Below are positions 22,798 through 33,830 of a stretch of 64,000 bases of DNA, one piece after another. Position numbers and translations under genes: made by a program. Position 1 is the stretch's first letter. Every line of letters starts with the position of its first letter. Source of the DNA: Echinicola soli (GTDB lineage: Bacteria; Bacteroidota; Bacteroidia; Cytophagales; Cyclobacteriaceae); the NCBI RefSeq assembly GCF_006575665.1, contig NZ_CP041253.1, positions 2,517,001-2,581,000 of the forward strand, in the 5' to 3' direction. The notes under the pieces were generated by a model. It was not told the DNA's origin. It did no database searches and was given only the letters and a program-made list of their open reading frames with translations.

Positions 22798-22824
22798 AGC
22801 CACCCGCTTTAGCGGGTGGCTTTT
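22798..22824 (+). terminator. Rho-independent terminator after SusD (PUL 1)
   Basis: AGCCACCCGC (22798-22807) pairs perfectly with GCGGGTGGCT (22812-22821) over a 4-base loop; TTT follows, then G and more T residues. Confidence 0.9.
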
Positions 22825-23299
22825 GTTGTTTAAAACGTGTGATCGCAGGTAAATTATGTTCTTGACCAGTTGCTAATGTTTTTTTAGGGCTATTGGATAA
22901 GGGTTTTGGTGCTGTGTTTTAAAGTTAAAATGACAAGAAGTAGGCGAATTATGGCAGATTTTTACCTTGCTGTGTCATATAAATATTTTTAATAATAATT
23001 GATTTTTTTGTAGCTAATTTTGATAAGTGTAAGAGATAGTGGTCTGTCCTTTAGAAAGGGTAACCTGCTATAAATACAGCTTTTTGGATGTTTTTTTTTG
23101 TGATATAGTGTGTTGGGCATAATGTTATAACGTGATAAGCATCCAATTATGTTACTGAAGGGTATTTTTAAATAATAATGTGTGGGATTGGAATAGTTAT
23201 ATTTTGCTAGTGAGCAAATTAGAGCGGTGGTGAAAAATACGTTTTCAGTCATGAGTGAGAAACATAGGACCTTTACAATTATTTAAATGATTTTAATTT
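22825..23299. other. AT-rich region upstream of the giant adhesin gene
   Basis: About 475 AT-rich bases probably contain the adhesin promoter. TAATTTTG at 23015-23022 fits TAnnTTTG, but no TTTG element lies at the right distance. An 87-codon minus-strand frame here has an unconvincing composition. Confidence 0.35.
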
Positions 23300-26200
23300 A
23301 TGGCATCAATTTTTACCAAACCAATAACGTGTAGGGACGTTTCGGTTTTAATTCTACTACTTCTATTATCCTTTCAGGTATCGTATGGACAAGGGACCAA
23401 AACGTTGGCAGATGAAATGACTTACTCAAGTCCGAATGTGCCAGCAGGACTCTTAGATTTTCCTCCTTACAATAAGGAAACAGTAGAAACCCCTCAGAAT
23501 GCAACGGTGGACGATGAGAATTTCGCTCGGCTGCTGGCCAGCCCGGGGATAGCTTTGGGCTTGGGCTCGTATCACGGGGAATTGGAACTAAAATACCCCT
23601 CCGTCTTGCCGGCCAATACTACTACCTATATCAGGGTAGATGGGAGTGATGGTCTTTTTAATTTGCTCCTTGGAGGAAGCCTTGGTGAGCTATTAGGAGA
23701 TGTACTAAGCCTTGTTGCACTCGGACAGCAAGAATTCACTATCATCGCACGAAATGGTAGCACTGATGTGTTTTCCAGGAGTACCACCCAAGGATTCGAT
23801 ACAGCCAGGGCACGTGTGATCACAGGGGCAGATGGAAACTTTTACATTGCCATTACCCCAGATGGGGAATATGACCGGGTGTTTATAGAAAATGGTTCAT
23901 TATCATTGCTTGGATTGGGTGATGAGGTGAACCTTGATGTTTTTAATGCCTTCAATTATGAATCTGCCAGTATCTGCGGAAACCCTGTCGGTACCTCCTA
24001 TGATGTGAGCGGGGTAAACCTAGACCTGCTGAATTTGTCTGGTTCTGCTGCGGATGATCTTCATTTTGCCATTGATGGTGACGAAAGCACCTATACTGCC
24101 CTCAGCCCGGGTGTTTTGAGCGTCGCAGGCGTATTGGAGCAGCATTTTTACTTCGATGGCCTGGGCAAGGACACCGATGAGGTGATGGTGACATTCAGTG
24201 CCAATCCGGATATATTGGATGTTAATTTACTTGGAAACATTGAATTGGTGGTCTACAATGGCGACACTGAGGTGGGCCGTCAGGATTTGGAAAATCTAGG
24301 CAGTGACCTGTTGGGCATCGCGCAATTGGACCTGCTGGGTTTATTGGTAGATGGTGAGACCGTTACCTTTACCATGACTCCGGGGTCGGCTTTTGACCGG
24401 TTTGAAATAGAAGTGAGTACCTTGGTGGATTTGGGGACTTCCCAGAGCTTAAGGGTGCACGAAGTAAGCCGCACGCCAGGGCGTCCAGTGATCGATGGGG
24501 TGGACGATGAACAAAATATGTTGGTTTGTGCCGGTGAAGATGTGACGCTGAATGCTGCCGTGGCCAGTGGAGATCAAGTGAAATGGTACGATGCTCCTAC
24601 TGGTGGTAATTTGCTGCATACAGGGGCCAGCTTTCATATTGGCCAAGTAGGTGGCAAATCCACTTATTATGCAGCTACTGTACGGACTGGCTGTGCCGAA
24701 GAATCCATTCGAGTGCCAGCCACGGTAGACATCAATAAGAACCCGTTGATTTCATTAAACGGATCTGCGGTTTATAATATGGCCATTGGGGACTCCTTTA
24801 TCCTCCCGGCTGCTACAGCGGTCAATGAGGATGGATCCGATGTTCCTGTTACCTGGGCGGCATTGGATGGTGCGCCATTTACCGCTCCAAACATAGCAGG
24901 AGAATTTACCCAAGGTGGCAGATATGTATATCGTGTATCGGCTACTGGGACAGAATGCACCAATTTTGTAGATGTAGTAGTAAATGTATTCGATCCTGAT
25001 GGATGCCCTCCGGTATATAATAGAAGGTATGCTACCAGTGCAGATGATTTCACGACCAGTAGCCTGCTGGGACTACAGCTTGGATCGGTCAGCGATGAAG
25101 AATCGGCGGCAGGAGATGACATGAAGGATTACTCCGAACTATTGGAGACAGTGGGCACAAGCTTACTGGGACTGACAGGAGAAACCTCCCAAACAGTTCG
25201 CTGGAACACCATGGTGCCTGCTGGTACGCCGGTTTCCATCAAGCTGGGTAGAGAGTATGGAGCTGCGGGTGTAGCGGGAGGAATTTATGTTCAGGCGGTC
25301 GATGGAGACCCTGTAAATGGCGATGAGCTTTTGGGCGTTCGTCAAGTGGCTGATGCCAACCTCGTATCGGCCGTAAATGGCATCAATGAATTTGTCTATA
25401 CTTTTATACCGGTGGACGCCAATGGCGTGCCGGTGCCATATAATGCAGTAAAAATCTCCTTGGCCTCACTGTTAAATGCTGTGCAGCAAGTAAGGGTGTA
25501 TGGAGCCTACTACCATGAAACCAGCACTACGCTGGAGAGTTGTACTTTTGGAAAGCTGGACTATTTGACTGGATTTGAAGCAGTTATTGGTGGGTTGGAC
25601 GTGGCCAGTGGATTGACCTCAGTGACTGATCCTGGCTTAGCTTTTGACAATGATGAAAGCACTTATGCGGTCATGAACAATGCCGTCGGTGCCAATGTCA
25701 GCACCAAGCTGGATGTGACGTTTGCTGCTCCGGCAATTGCAGGAGACTCCGTATTTATAAAAGTAGGAGCAGCGACAGGATTGTTGGATTTGACATTGCT
25801 GGAAGGATATACCATTCAGCGATATCTGGGCAATCAGGAAGTTGGTGAGCCATTGGATGTAGGATCAAGTCTTCTTGAATTGCGCTTGCTGGAAGGAGAT
25901 ACAGAACAGGCATTGACATTTATCAATGACACGCCTTTTGATAGAATTAAAATCCTGACAGGAGGGGTAGTAGAAGCCATCGATAACCTTCGGGTATATG
26001 AAGTGAAGCTCATCCCGCTTGGTGAATTGGACAGTGAACAGCACGATGAGGCTACGGGAACGGATTATATTGAGATTTGTCCAGGAGATATCATCGAATT
26101 ACCCGATGCTAGTTGTGACCAAATCAAATTCTATACTGACGAGACCGGTAATATAGAGATTACCATAGACGAAATAGCCGATTGGGCTCCAGGGACCGTA

Positions 26201-29200
26201 CAGACCGTGTATTTGCAAGTAGTGCGATTTGGCTGTGAAAACGGTATCGACAGAAGGCCAATAGAAATCAGGGTCAAAGAGTCTTCAGACGATTTGCTGG
26301 ATAATATCTTGGTCAATGGTGTCGATGCGGGGGCGTTCTGTCCTTCTGAAGGACCTGTGACGCTGGAAGCCAGTTTGATCTCTGATGCTCCATCTGGGGT
26401 GACCTACCAGTGGTTTAGCGATAATGCCGGTACTCCTGAGCCACTTTCTGGTGAGACCAGTGCCACAGTGGAACTTTCAGGGCTTGCTGCGGGAGATTAT
26501 ACTTATTATGTATCACTTACAGCAGGTGAGTTCTGTACCGCAGCCCCAATCCCGGTGGACTTTACCATCAATAGAAGCGCTACCAATGACGATATAAATA
26601 TCGATGACCTCACACAGTGTGTGGGTGTGCCTGCGATGTTGTCGCCATCCAGTGGTATTGCCAACCCGGTATTTACCTGGTATTACGATGCGGCCAAAAC
26701 CGCTCCAATCACAGATGGAGATACGGATGGTGGTATATCTTATGCGATAAATGCTGATGGAGAGCTGACCATTACCGGAATAGCAGACGGTGCCAGTGAA
26801 GTAGTTTATGTGACTGTCACAGGTGATGAGGTTTGTGAAAATGTAGAAGGCAAAGAAGTGACCGTGACGATATCGGATGATCTTCCTGCACCTACGTTTA
26901 CCACGGCAGATGTGAGCCTATGTGGAACGGGACAAGAAGCCGTATTTGAGGTGACCAATGAAGCAGGTGGATTTATCTATGCAGTCTATGATGCTGAGAC
27001 TGGGGGATCGGAAGTGACCACCGGGGTCAGCATAACAGATAATATCATTACCCTAAGCAATGTGACTGCAGATGCATCATATTGGGTAGCTGTAAATGCT
27101 GCTGGAGGCTGTGTCGGTACAGTCAGAAGTGAGATCAGCGTTACCGTACTTCCAATTGCCAATGCAGCTGATCTGGAAGTAATTGGTGCTCCGATCTGTG
27201 AAGGGCAAACGACCACCTTGTCCGCTTCAAGTTCGTCAGTGACCAACCCTATTTTCAGATGGTACAGCGATGCTGATCTGACCAATTTGATTTTTGAAGG
27301 GTTTGAATATGAAGTTTCCCCTTCTTCGACCACCACCTATTATGTGACTGTTCAGGGGGATGGTATTTGTGAAAATGTGCCTGGAACAGCCGAAGCCGCC
27401 ACACTGACTGTAAATGAAGTACCAGATGTGCCGGGCGTATCAGGCGATGTGAGGATCTCTGAAGGTTTCGGTACGATGCTCAATGCATCAGCAGGAGAAC
27501 CTGCTCCAGCTAATGTAGAAATCGTTTGGTATGATGAAGGAGGAAATGAACTGGCCACTGGAGCCTCTTATAATACTGGGCCATTGAGTCAAGGAACCTA
27601 TACCTATTATGCACAAGCCAGAAATACCGTTTCCGGCTGTACATCAGCAGGCAGAGGAGAAGTGACCGTAACCGTTGGCCCTCCCAATCCAATAGAAGAT
27701 TGTACGATTGCCAATGCACAGACCAATGGCACTGATCCTGTATGTGTGCTTTGTACCGTGGAAAATCCAAACAATGCGGTGGATGGCGATCTCAATACCT
27801 ATGCCAGGTTTGTAGCACCAGCCTCCGTGTCGGGCGGCGTGTGGCAAGAACTTAAATTCCCTTCCAATGGAGCGGCAGGCGATACCATTACGGTAACCAT
27901 TGGCAGTGGAGGATCCTTGATCGACTTGGGCTTGCTCAGTGGTTTGCAATTCGAAACCTATAATGGTGCCACTTCCAATAGCGATGGTGGGGTAGTAGAT
28001 GATAATGTTATTGATCTAAGGCTTCTCGAAGGTCAGGATGACAAAGCCGAGATCGTGTTTGTGGCCGGGGGTAATTTTGATCGTGTACGTATAAGCTATA
28101 TGCCATTGGCAGGTGTCCTGAACAGCGGATGGAGAGTTTATCAGGCACAGATCAATTATGCCGCACCGACAGCCATTAGCACAGGTGTCGAAGTATGCTC
28201 AGGAGACATGGCCACCTTGTCCGCCACGCCAGGCGATGGGACGACGCTAAGGTGGTATGATGCACCAACTGGCGGTACCATGCTGGAAGAAGGCAATTCC
28301 TACACTACAGGAGCTTTGACGACTCCAGGTACAGTGACTTATTATCTGGCAATTGTAAAAGGTGCCTGTGAAGATCCTGACAGGATTCCGGTGGACGTAG
28401 TGGTGAAGCCAAGCCCTACAGCTACAGATATAACAGTATCAGGAAATGAGAATCCGATTTGTGCCGATGTGCCTGTGGTACTGACGCCATCGGTGGCCAC
28501 GGGTAGTACACTGGTAACGGCCCCAGGAACCTTTAGCTGGTATCTGGATGCTGACCGTACCATGCCGATCAACGATGGTGATGTGGATGGAGATATCAAT
28601 TATGCCATTGATGCCAATGGTGTGTTGACCATCACGGGTCTAAATGCGGCCAGTAGCCCTTACACTTATTTCGTAAGTGTATTGGGAGATAATGGATGTG
28701 AAAATGTGCCTGGTAATCTGAAAGAAGCGCCTGTGACCATCAACAAAAATGCCACAGATGCTGATATAGGGCTAGCTGACGAAATTACCCAATGTGTAGG
28801 TCTACCTGTGACACTCTCTCCGGCTACTGGTATAGTTGACCCAATGTTTAATTGGTATTTGGATGAAGCCAAGACGATGCCGATCAATGATGGAGACACC
28901 AGTGGAAGCATGACCTTTACCATAACTCCTACAGGAGCACTGGAGATCGATGGCATCGCCGAAAACAGTAGTGAAATGTTCTATGTCACCGTAAGTGGAA
29001 GGAATGTTTGTGAAAACACTGCTGGAAAAGGTGTGAATGTAAGGACTACGAATACACTTGATAAGCCTGTTCTTAATCAGTCGGATATGGTGGTGTGTGG
29101 AGCCGGTAATGATGCGGTTTTTGATGTTACCAATTCCACTAGCGGACTGATTTATAAGCTATATGATGCAGAAACTGGTGGTAATGAAGTGACCGAAGGA

Positions 29201-32200
29201 ATTTCCATTTCCAATGATATCATTACCCTGGAAAATGTCAGCGCGGATGCTACCTACTGGGTAGAAGTAAACGGGACTACGGGATGTGCCGGTGACGAGC
29301 GGACCAGCATCTCTGTTACCGTAAATGCGGTAGGCACAGCTGCTGATATAAATGCGGGTGATGCCACCATTTGTGCCGGAGATTCCTATACCCTGAGTGC
29401 AAGCACCAGCACGATTGATAGTCCAGTGTTTACCTGGTACACGGATGCCGCCTTAAACAATGTGTTGACCGACCTAACTGTATCGCCGTCCAGCACAAGG
29501 ATGTATTATGTGACCGTAAGTGGAAATGGTGTATGTGAGAACCCTCCTGGAGATGCCAAGGCTGTTACCATTACCGTTAATAGAAATGCGGTCAAAGCAG
29601 ATATAGAAACCACAGATGAGACCATTTGCGAAGGAGATACCTTTACCTTGTCAGCAAGTAGCCAAACAATTACCGATCCAGTGTTCACTTGGTATAGTGA
29701 TGCATCATTGACTACACCACTATCCAGTACCGATGTCACCCCGACTGCGACGACTACTTATTATGTAGCTGTATCGGCAGATGGGGTATGTGCCAGCCTA
29801 CCAAGTGAGGCAGAAGCCCTTACCGTGACGGTAAATCGTAACGCTGGTGCTGATGATATTGTGGCGGAAGGAGCAACGATCTGTGAAGGAGACAGCCATA
29901 CCTTAAGTGCGTCCAGCAATACAGTGGATGCCACAGTATTTACCTGGTACAGTGATGAGGACTTGACAACGCCATTGAGTGGGACAGAAGTATCACCTAC
30001 CGCGACGACTACTTATTATGTGACCGTAAGTGGAGAGGGTGTTTGTGAAAATAGGCCCGGAACAGCTAAAGATGTAACCATCACCGTAAACAGAAACGCT
30101 GGAGCTGATGATATTGAAGCGGAAGAAGCAACGATCTGTGAAGGAAACAGCTATACCTTAAGTGCGTCCAGCATTACAGTGGATGATCCAGTATTTACTT
30201 GGTACAGTGATGAGGACTTGACAATGCCATTAAGCGGAACTGATGTTACGCCTGCTGCGACCACTACTTATTATGTTACTGTAAGCGGAGTGGGGGTTTG
30301 TGAAAACAAACCTGGTAGTGCCAAGGCCGTCACGATTACGGTTAATAGAAATGCGACCCAAGAGGATATAGATGCCAGTGGTGGGACAATTTGTGCAGGA
30401 GATACATTCACCCTTTCTGCTGCCAGTACCACGGTAGAGAGTCCAGTGTTTACGTGGTATACTGATGCGGCCTTGACCACAGAAGTGACAGACCCTGAAG
30501 TAATGCCTGCGGCTACCAGGACATACTATGTAACCGTGAGCGGAGAAGGCGTTTGTGCCAATAATCCTGATGAGGCTGTGGCAGTGACCGTAACAGTGAA
30601 CAGAAATGCTACTTCATCGGATATTCAAGCTGATGGCGGAACAATCTGTGAAGGAGACTCCTTCCCCTTGAATGCTACCAGCACGACAATTGATAGCCCT
30701 GTATTTACTTGGTATACAGATGCAGCATTAACCAATGAGCTAACCGATGCTACGGTTAGTCCTGAAGTGACTACTACTTATTATGTGGCCGTAAGTGGTG
30801 ATGGTGTATGTGCCAATAAGCCCGGGCAAGGAAAGGCAGTGACTGTCACAGTGAACAGGGGTGCTTCCGCGGATGATATCGAGGCCGACGGGGCCACGAT
30901 CTGCGCAGGAGATACCTTTACACTTGAAGCGACGAGTGCTATCAGCAATGCTTCCTTTACATGGTATAGTGATGCGGCATTGACTAATCCGATCAGCGAT
31001 CTGGAAGTCTCGCCCACTAGTACTACCACTTATTATGTAACAGTGACGGGTGCAGATGTTTGTGAAAATGCATCAGGAGACGCCAAAGAAGTGACCGTCA
31101 CGGTCAATAGAATCGGTACCGCTTCTGACATTCAGGCAGATGGAGACACGATCTGTGCCGGTGGAAACCATACGCTCTCGGCTACCAGTAGTATTGACAA
31201 TGCCACATTCAGATGGTATGCTGATGAAGACTTGACTACCGAAATCACCAATGCTGTGGTTAGCCCTTCAGCCACGACAACATACTATGTGACCGTTAGT
31301 GGTGACGGTGTTTGTGAAAATAGGCCTGGGACTGCAAAAGCAGTCACCGTAATGGTGAATAGAAATGCTACTGCCGGGGATATTGATGCCGATGACGGGG
31401 CAATATGTCCTGGCGAAACCTTCACCCTTTCAGCCAATAGCAGTGTGGCCGGCTCGGTATTCACATGGTATGAGGATGCTGGCCTGACGACGGAGCTGAC
31501 GGGTATGGATGTAATGCCTACCGCTACGACTACCTATTATGTGACTGTCCAGGGAGATGGGGTATGTGAAAACAAACCTGGTGAGGCCTTAGCAGTGACA
31601 GTAGCCGTCAATTCAGTGCCTGCTCCAACTACCGATATGACAACCCAGACCTTCTGTGGTGCAGGTGGAGGAACAATAGCGAACCTTCAAGTGAACGAAG
31701 CGAATGTTGTTTGGTACGATGCTGCTACTGGCGGAAACAGATTAGATGCATCTGAAGCACTCGTGGAGGGTATGACCTATTATGCCGCCAGGGTGGATGT
31801 CAATACAGGTTGCGAAAGTGCCGATAGGTTGGCCATCATGGTAGCCGATTGTGCCCATCTGGAGGTAACCAAAACGGCAGAACTACCAACGGTAGTGGTC
31901 GGCCAGATGTTTAATTATACCATTGCCATTACGAATACCGGTCTGGTACCCGCCCAAAATGTGGTCGTGACCGATGATGTGCCTGTGGAGCTCCAAGTCT
32001 TGGAAGCCTCTCATGACGGCGCTATTTCCGGCAATAATGTCACTTGGTCAATTGCTGCAATTGGAGCGGGTGAGACCCTGGAATTGACGCTTGGCGTGAT
32101 GGCGCTTACTGAAAGCCAAGGTGTAGTGAACAGTGTCACAGCGGACAGTGATAACTCTGATCCAGATGATGACGATTCTGATCCTACTACCATACTAAGT

Positions 32201-32845
32201 GATGATGTAGATTTGGCGATGGATAAAGTAGTTTCTGCTCCAGTGATTGAGATCGGTCAGGAATTTACTTACACCCTGACGGTGACCAATAAAACAGCCA
32301 CACCTGCACTGAACGTGACACTGACGGATTATATGCCGGATCAGGTGAGGTACCTAGGATCCAATGCCCCAGCGGATATTATCGAGAACTATGATGCAGC
32401 CTCTGGAGAATTGACCTTCACCATTCCTGAAATACCTGGTGAAACAGTAGTAGAAATCCTGCTTCGTGTGGAGGCGCAGGACAGCGGTTTGGTAACTAAT
32501 TCCGCAGCAGTGGAAGCCGCTGATCAGGTAGATCGTTTCGAAGGTGACAATACAGCTACCATTAGCCATGATCAGTTGGAAATCACCATACCGAATGTAT
32601 TCTCTCCAAATGGTGACGGTATCAATGACACTTGGGAGATCGAAGGGCTGACAGAGCTTTATCCTGACAATGAAATCATCGTGGTCAATCGATGGGGAGG
32701 GGAAGTATTCAAGACTTCCAACTACCAAAATGACTGGGATGGTGGCTCCTTGGATGAAGGTACTTACTACTACAGGGTAATCATCAGAGACGGAGATACA
32801 GGAAGAGAAACGGAGTTTACTGGATACGTAACCATTTTAAGATAA
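23300..32845 (+). CDS. Giant T9SS type B cell-surface adhesin with tandem Ig-like repeats (SprB-like)
   Basis: This 3181-residue protein has a signal peptide ending near SYGQGT (about residue 31). Residues 30-400 form an N-terminal module also found in the protein at 35852. Further Asp-rich galactose-binding-like segments with DNDEST or DGDLNT follow near 790 and 1500. Ig-like modules with KWYDAPTGG, FTWY and TYYVTVSG motifs fill the middle. Residues about 2012-2773 are nine tandem repeats of 84-85 residues, each with an IC-G-(D/E/N) and a VC(E/A)N cysteine. Two DUF11 domains follow (about 2850-2960 and 2968-3085). The last 90 residues (IPNVFSPNGDGINDTW, NRWGGEVF) are a gliding-motility-type CHU_C/type B sorting domain. 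A PorP/SprF gene 7 bases downstream supports T9SS type B export. Its role in adhesion or gliding is inferred. Confidence 0.92.
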   Translation: MASIFTKPITCRDVSVLILLLLLSFQVSYGQGTKTLADEMTYSSPNVPAGLLDFPPYNKETVETPQNATVDDENFARLLASPGIALGLGSYHGELELKYPSVLPANTTTYIRVDGSDGLFNLLLGGSLGELLGDVLSLVALGQQEFTIIARNGSTDVFSRSTTQGFDTARARVITGADGNFYIAITPDGEYDRVFIENGSLSLLGLGDEVNLDVFNAFNYESASICGNPVGTSYDVSGVNLDLLNLSGSAADDLHFAIDGDESTYTALSPGVLSVAGVLEQHFYFDGLGKDTDEVMVTFSANPDILDVNLLGNIELVVYNGDTEVGRQDLENLGSDLLGIAQLDLLGLLVDGETVTFTMTPGSAFDRFEIEVSTLVDLGTSQSLRVHEVSRTPGRPVIDGVDDEQNMLVCAGEDVTLNAAVASGDQVKWYDAPTGGNLLHTGASFHIGQVGGKSTYYAATVRTGCAEESIRVPATVDINKNPLISLNGSAVYNMAIGDSFILPAATAVNEDGSDVPVTWAALDGAPFTAPNIAGEFTQGGRYVYRVSATGTECTNFVDVVVNVFDPDGCPPVYNRRYATSADDFTTSSLLGLQLGSVSDEESAAGDDMKDYSELLETVGTSLLGLTGETSQTVRWNTMVPAGTPVSIKLGREYGAAGVAGGIYVQAVDGDPVNGDELLGVRQVADANLVSAVNGINEFVYTFIPVDANGVPVPYNAVKISLASLLNAVQQVRVYGAYYHETSTTLESCTFGKLDYLTGFEAVIGGLDVASGLTSVTDPGLAFDNDESTYAVMNNAVGANVSTKLDVTFAAPAIAGDSVFIKVGAATGLLDLTLLEGYTIQRYLGNQEVGEPLDVGSSLLELRLLEGDTEQALTFINDTPFDRIKILTGGVVEAIDNLRVYEVKLIPLGELDSEQHDEATGTDYIEICPGDIIELPDASCDQIKFYTDETGNIEITIDEIADWAPGTVQTVYLQVVRFGCENGIDRRPIEIRVKESSDDLLDNILVNGVDAGAFCPSEGPVTLEASLISDAPSGVTYQWFSDNAGTPEPLSGETSATVELSGLAAGDYTYYVSLTAGEFCTAAPIPVDFTINRSATNDDINIDDLTQCVGVPAMLSPSSGIANPVFTWYYDAAKTAPITDGDTDGGISYAINADGELTITGIADGASEVVYVTVTGDEVCENVEGKEVTVTISDDLPAPTFTTADVSLCGTGQEAVFEVTNEAGGFIYAVYDAETGGSEVTTGVSITDNIITLSNVTADASYWVAVNAAGGCVGTVRSEISVTVLPIANAADLEVIGAPICEGQTTTLSASSSSVTNPIFRWYSDADLTNLIFEGFEYEVSPSSTTTYYVTVQGDGICENVPGTAEAATLTVNEVPDVPGVSGDVRISEGFGTMLNASAGEPAPANVEIVWYDEGGNELATGASYNTGPLSQGTYTYYAQARNTVSGCTSAGRGEVTVTVGPPNPIEDCTIANAQTNGTDPVCVLCTVENPNNAVDGDLNTYARFVAPASVSGGVWQELKFPSNGAAGDTITVTIGSGGSLIDLGLLSGLQFETYNGATSNSDGGVVDDNVIDLRLLEGQDDKAEIVFVAGGNFDRVRISYMPLAGVLNSGWRVYQAQINYAAPTAISTGVEVCSGDMATLSATPGDGTTLRWYDAPTGGTMLEEGNSYTTGALTTPGTVTYYLAIVKGACEDPDRIPVDVVVKPSPTATDITVSGNENPICADVPVVLTPSVATGSTLVTAPGTFSWYLDADRTMPINDGDVDGDINYAIDANGVLTITGLNAASSPYTYFVSVLGDNGCENVPGNLKEAPVTINKNATDADIGLADEITQCVGLPVTLSPATGIVDPMFNWYLDEAKTMPINDGDTSGSMTFTITPTGALEIDGIAENSSEMFYVTVSGRNVCENTAGKGVNVRTTNTLDKPVLNQSDMVVCGAGNDAVFDVTNSTSGLIYKLYDAETGGNEVTEGISISNDIITLENVSADATYWVEVNGTTGCAGDERTSISVTVNAVGTAADINAGDATICAGDSYTLSASTSTIDSPVFTWYTDAALNNVLTDLTVSPSSTRMYYVTVSGNGVCENPPGDAKAVTITVNRNAVKADIETTDETICEGDTFTLSASSQTITDPVFTWYSDASLTTPLSSTDVTPTATTTYYVAVSADGVCASLPSEAEALTVTVNRNAGADDIVAEGATICEGDSHTLSASSNTVDATVFTWYSDEDLTTPLSGTEVSPTATTTYYVTVSGEGVCENRPGTAKDVTITVNRNAGADDIEAEEATICEGNSYTLSASSITVDDPVFTWYSDEDLTMPLSGTDVTPAATTTYYVTVSGVGVCENKPGSAKAVTITVNRNATQEDIDASGGTICAGDTFTLSAASTTVESPVFTWYTDAALTTEVTDPEVMPAATRTYYVTVSGEGVCANNPDEAVAVTVTVNRNATSSDIQADGGTICEGDSFPLNATSTTIDSPVFTWYTDAALTNELTDATVSPEVTTTYYVAVSGDGVCANKPGQGKAVTVTVNRGASADDIEADGATICAGDTFTLEATSAISNASFTWYSDAALTNPISDLEVSPTSTTTYYVTVTGADVCENASGDAKEVTVTVNRIGTASDIQADGDTICAGGNHTLSATSSIDNATFRWYADEDLTTEITNAVVSPSATTTYYVTVSGDGVCENRPGTAKAVTVMVNRNATAGDIDADDGAICPGETFTLSANSSVAGSVFTWYEDAGLTTELTGMDVMPTATTTYYVTVQGDGVCENKPGEALAVTVAVNSVPAPTTDMTTQTFCGAGGGTIANLQVNEANVVWYDAATGGNRLDASEALVEGMTYYAARVDVNTGCESADRLAIMVADCAHLEVTKTAELPTVVVGQMFNYTIAITNTGLVPAQNVVVTDDVPVELQVLEASHDGAISGNNVTWSIAAIGAGETLELTLGVMALTESQGVVNSVTADSDNSDPDDDDSDPTTILSDDVDLAMDKVVSAPVIEIGQEFTYTLTVTNKTATPALNVTLTDYMPDQVRYLGSNAPADIIENYDAASGELTFTIPEIPGETVVEILLRVEAQDSGLVTNSAAVEAADQVDRFEGDNTATISHDQLEITIPNVFSPNGDGINDTWEIEGLTELYPDNEIIVVNRWGGEVFKTSNYQNDWDGGSLDEGTYYYRVIIRDGDTGRETEFTGYVTILR
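29333..31619 (+). repeat. Nine tandem 252-255-base coding repeats in the adhesin
   Basis: The codon preceding the conserved IC-G-D motif sits at 29366, 29621, 29876, 30131, 30386, 30641, 30896, 31148 and 31400. Six successive spacings are exactly 255 bases and the last two are 252. Each unit encodes DI-A, TICEGD, TLSASS, FTWYSDA-LT, SPTATTTYYVTVSGDGVCEN, and AVTVTVNRNA. More divergent copies lie upstream (for example near 27170-27430). Confidence 0.95.
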
Positions 32846-32852
32846 AGAATCG

Positions 32853-33821
32853 ATGAAAAGCTTAAAATACATCTTGATAGTAGCGGGGATCATTTTTACT
32901 TGCATGGATGCAAAAGCACAGCAAGCTCCCGTTTTCAGTCAATACATGTTTAATCCCCTGTTCTTGAACCCGGCATATGCCGGGTACAAGCAACAGATTT
33001 ATCTGCAGAGCTATTACAGGAAGCAGTGGACAAATGTCCCGGGAAGCCCGGAGACATTTGCGATCTCCGGCGATGGACTGATTACCGATACCAATGTCGG
33101 AATAGGTGGTCATATCATGGTCGATCGTTTGGGGGCGCAGAAAACCACGGGAGGATATGCCAATACAGCCTATCACCTACGGGTTTCCAATGAAGGCTAT
33201 TTGAGCTTTGGACTTGGTGCCGGTTTGGTGAATACCAGTTTGGATGGCTCGATGCTGAACCCGATGGACCCTTCGGATCCGTCGGTGTCCAGTGGTAACG
33301 AAAGGGTACTTTATCCTGATCTTAGGGCGGGGTTATTTTACTATAACCCGAAATTCTATGCTGGGCTATCTGCAGACAACTTGTTTTCCTCCAGTTTTAA
33401 TTTTGACAATGGAGCAGTGTTGGTACAACCTTCTTCGAATATGTACCTGACAGCAGGTACGATCATAGATGTGTCCTATAATGTTGCCATAAAGCCATCT
33501 GTCCTTTATGTAGAGGATTTTAATGGGCCTTCAAGATTGGATTTGAATGCGTTTGTGCTGCTGGGCGAAAAACTTTGGCTGGGAGCTTCGTACAGGACTT
33601 CTGTTAACCTTCAGGGAGAGGAGTTCCAAGGGGAGACCAAGCGGCCCGTGTCTGTTGTGGGCCTGGTAGAGTTTTACGTAAATGACCGCCTGAGGATTGG
33701 ATACGCCTATGATCATAATGTTTCCGGATTCAGTACCAAGGCATTTTCTACGCATGATTTCTCTGTAGGGTATTTGTTCCCGCCAAAACGCGTGAAATTA
33801 GTTTCTCCAAGATATTTTTAA
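32853..33821 (+). CDS. PorP/SprF-family T9SS outer-membrane protein
   Basis: This 322-residue beta-barrel protein has a signal peptide to about residue 22 (AKAQQAP). The family signature FSQYMFNPLFLNPAYAGYK and YYRKQWTNVPGSP is clear. PorP/SprF proteins attach to the T9SS and are needed for export and surface anchoring of type B sorting-domain proteins, usually the one encoded next door; SprF serves SprB in Flavobacterium (known). The gene starts 7 bases after the adhesin stop and is followed 9 bases later by the OmpA-type lipoprotein gene, so the three form an operon. Confidence 0.95.
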   Translation: MKSLKYILIVAGIIFTCMDAKAQQAPVFSQYMFNPLFLNPAYAGYKQQIYLQSYYRKQWTNVPGSPETFAISGDGLITDTNVGIGGHIMVDRLGAQKTTGGYANTAYHLRVSNEGYLSFGLGAGLVNTSLDGSMLNPMDPSDPSVSSGNERVLYPDLRAGLFYYNPKFYAGLSADNLFSSSFNFDNGAVLVQPSSNMYLTAGTIIDVSYNVAIKPSVLYVEDFNGPSRLDLNAFVLLGEKLWLGASYRTSVNLQGEEFQGETKRPVSVVGLVEFYVNDRLRIGYAYDHNVSGFSTKAFSTHDFSVGYLFPPKRVKLVSPRYF

Positions 33822-33830
33822 TTCAGATAT

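Noticed and set aside
22989..23252. 87-codon minus-strand frame upstream of the adhesin
   Set aside because: It lies in AT-rich DNA, its composition (many Tyr, Ile, Lys) is that of random AT-rich sequence, and no domain or ribosome site is seen.
29333..31619. Repeat array considered as a CRISPR or non-coding satellite
   Set aside because: Spacing is in multiples of three, the frame is open, and repeats are 252-255 bases with protein-level conservation.
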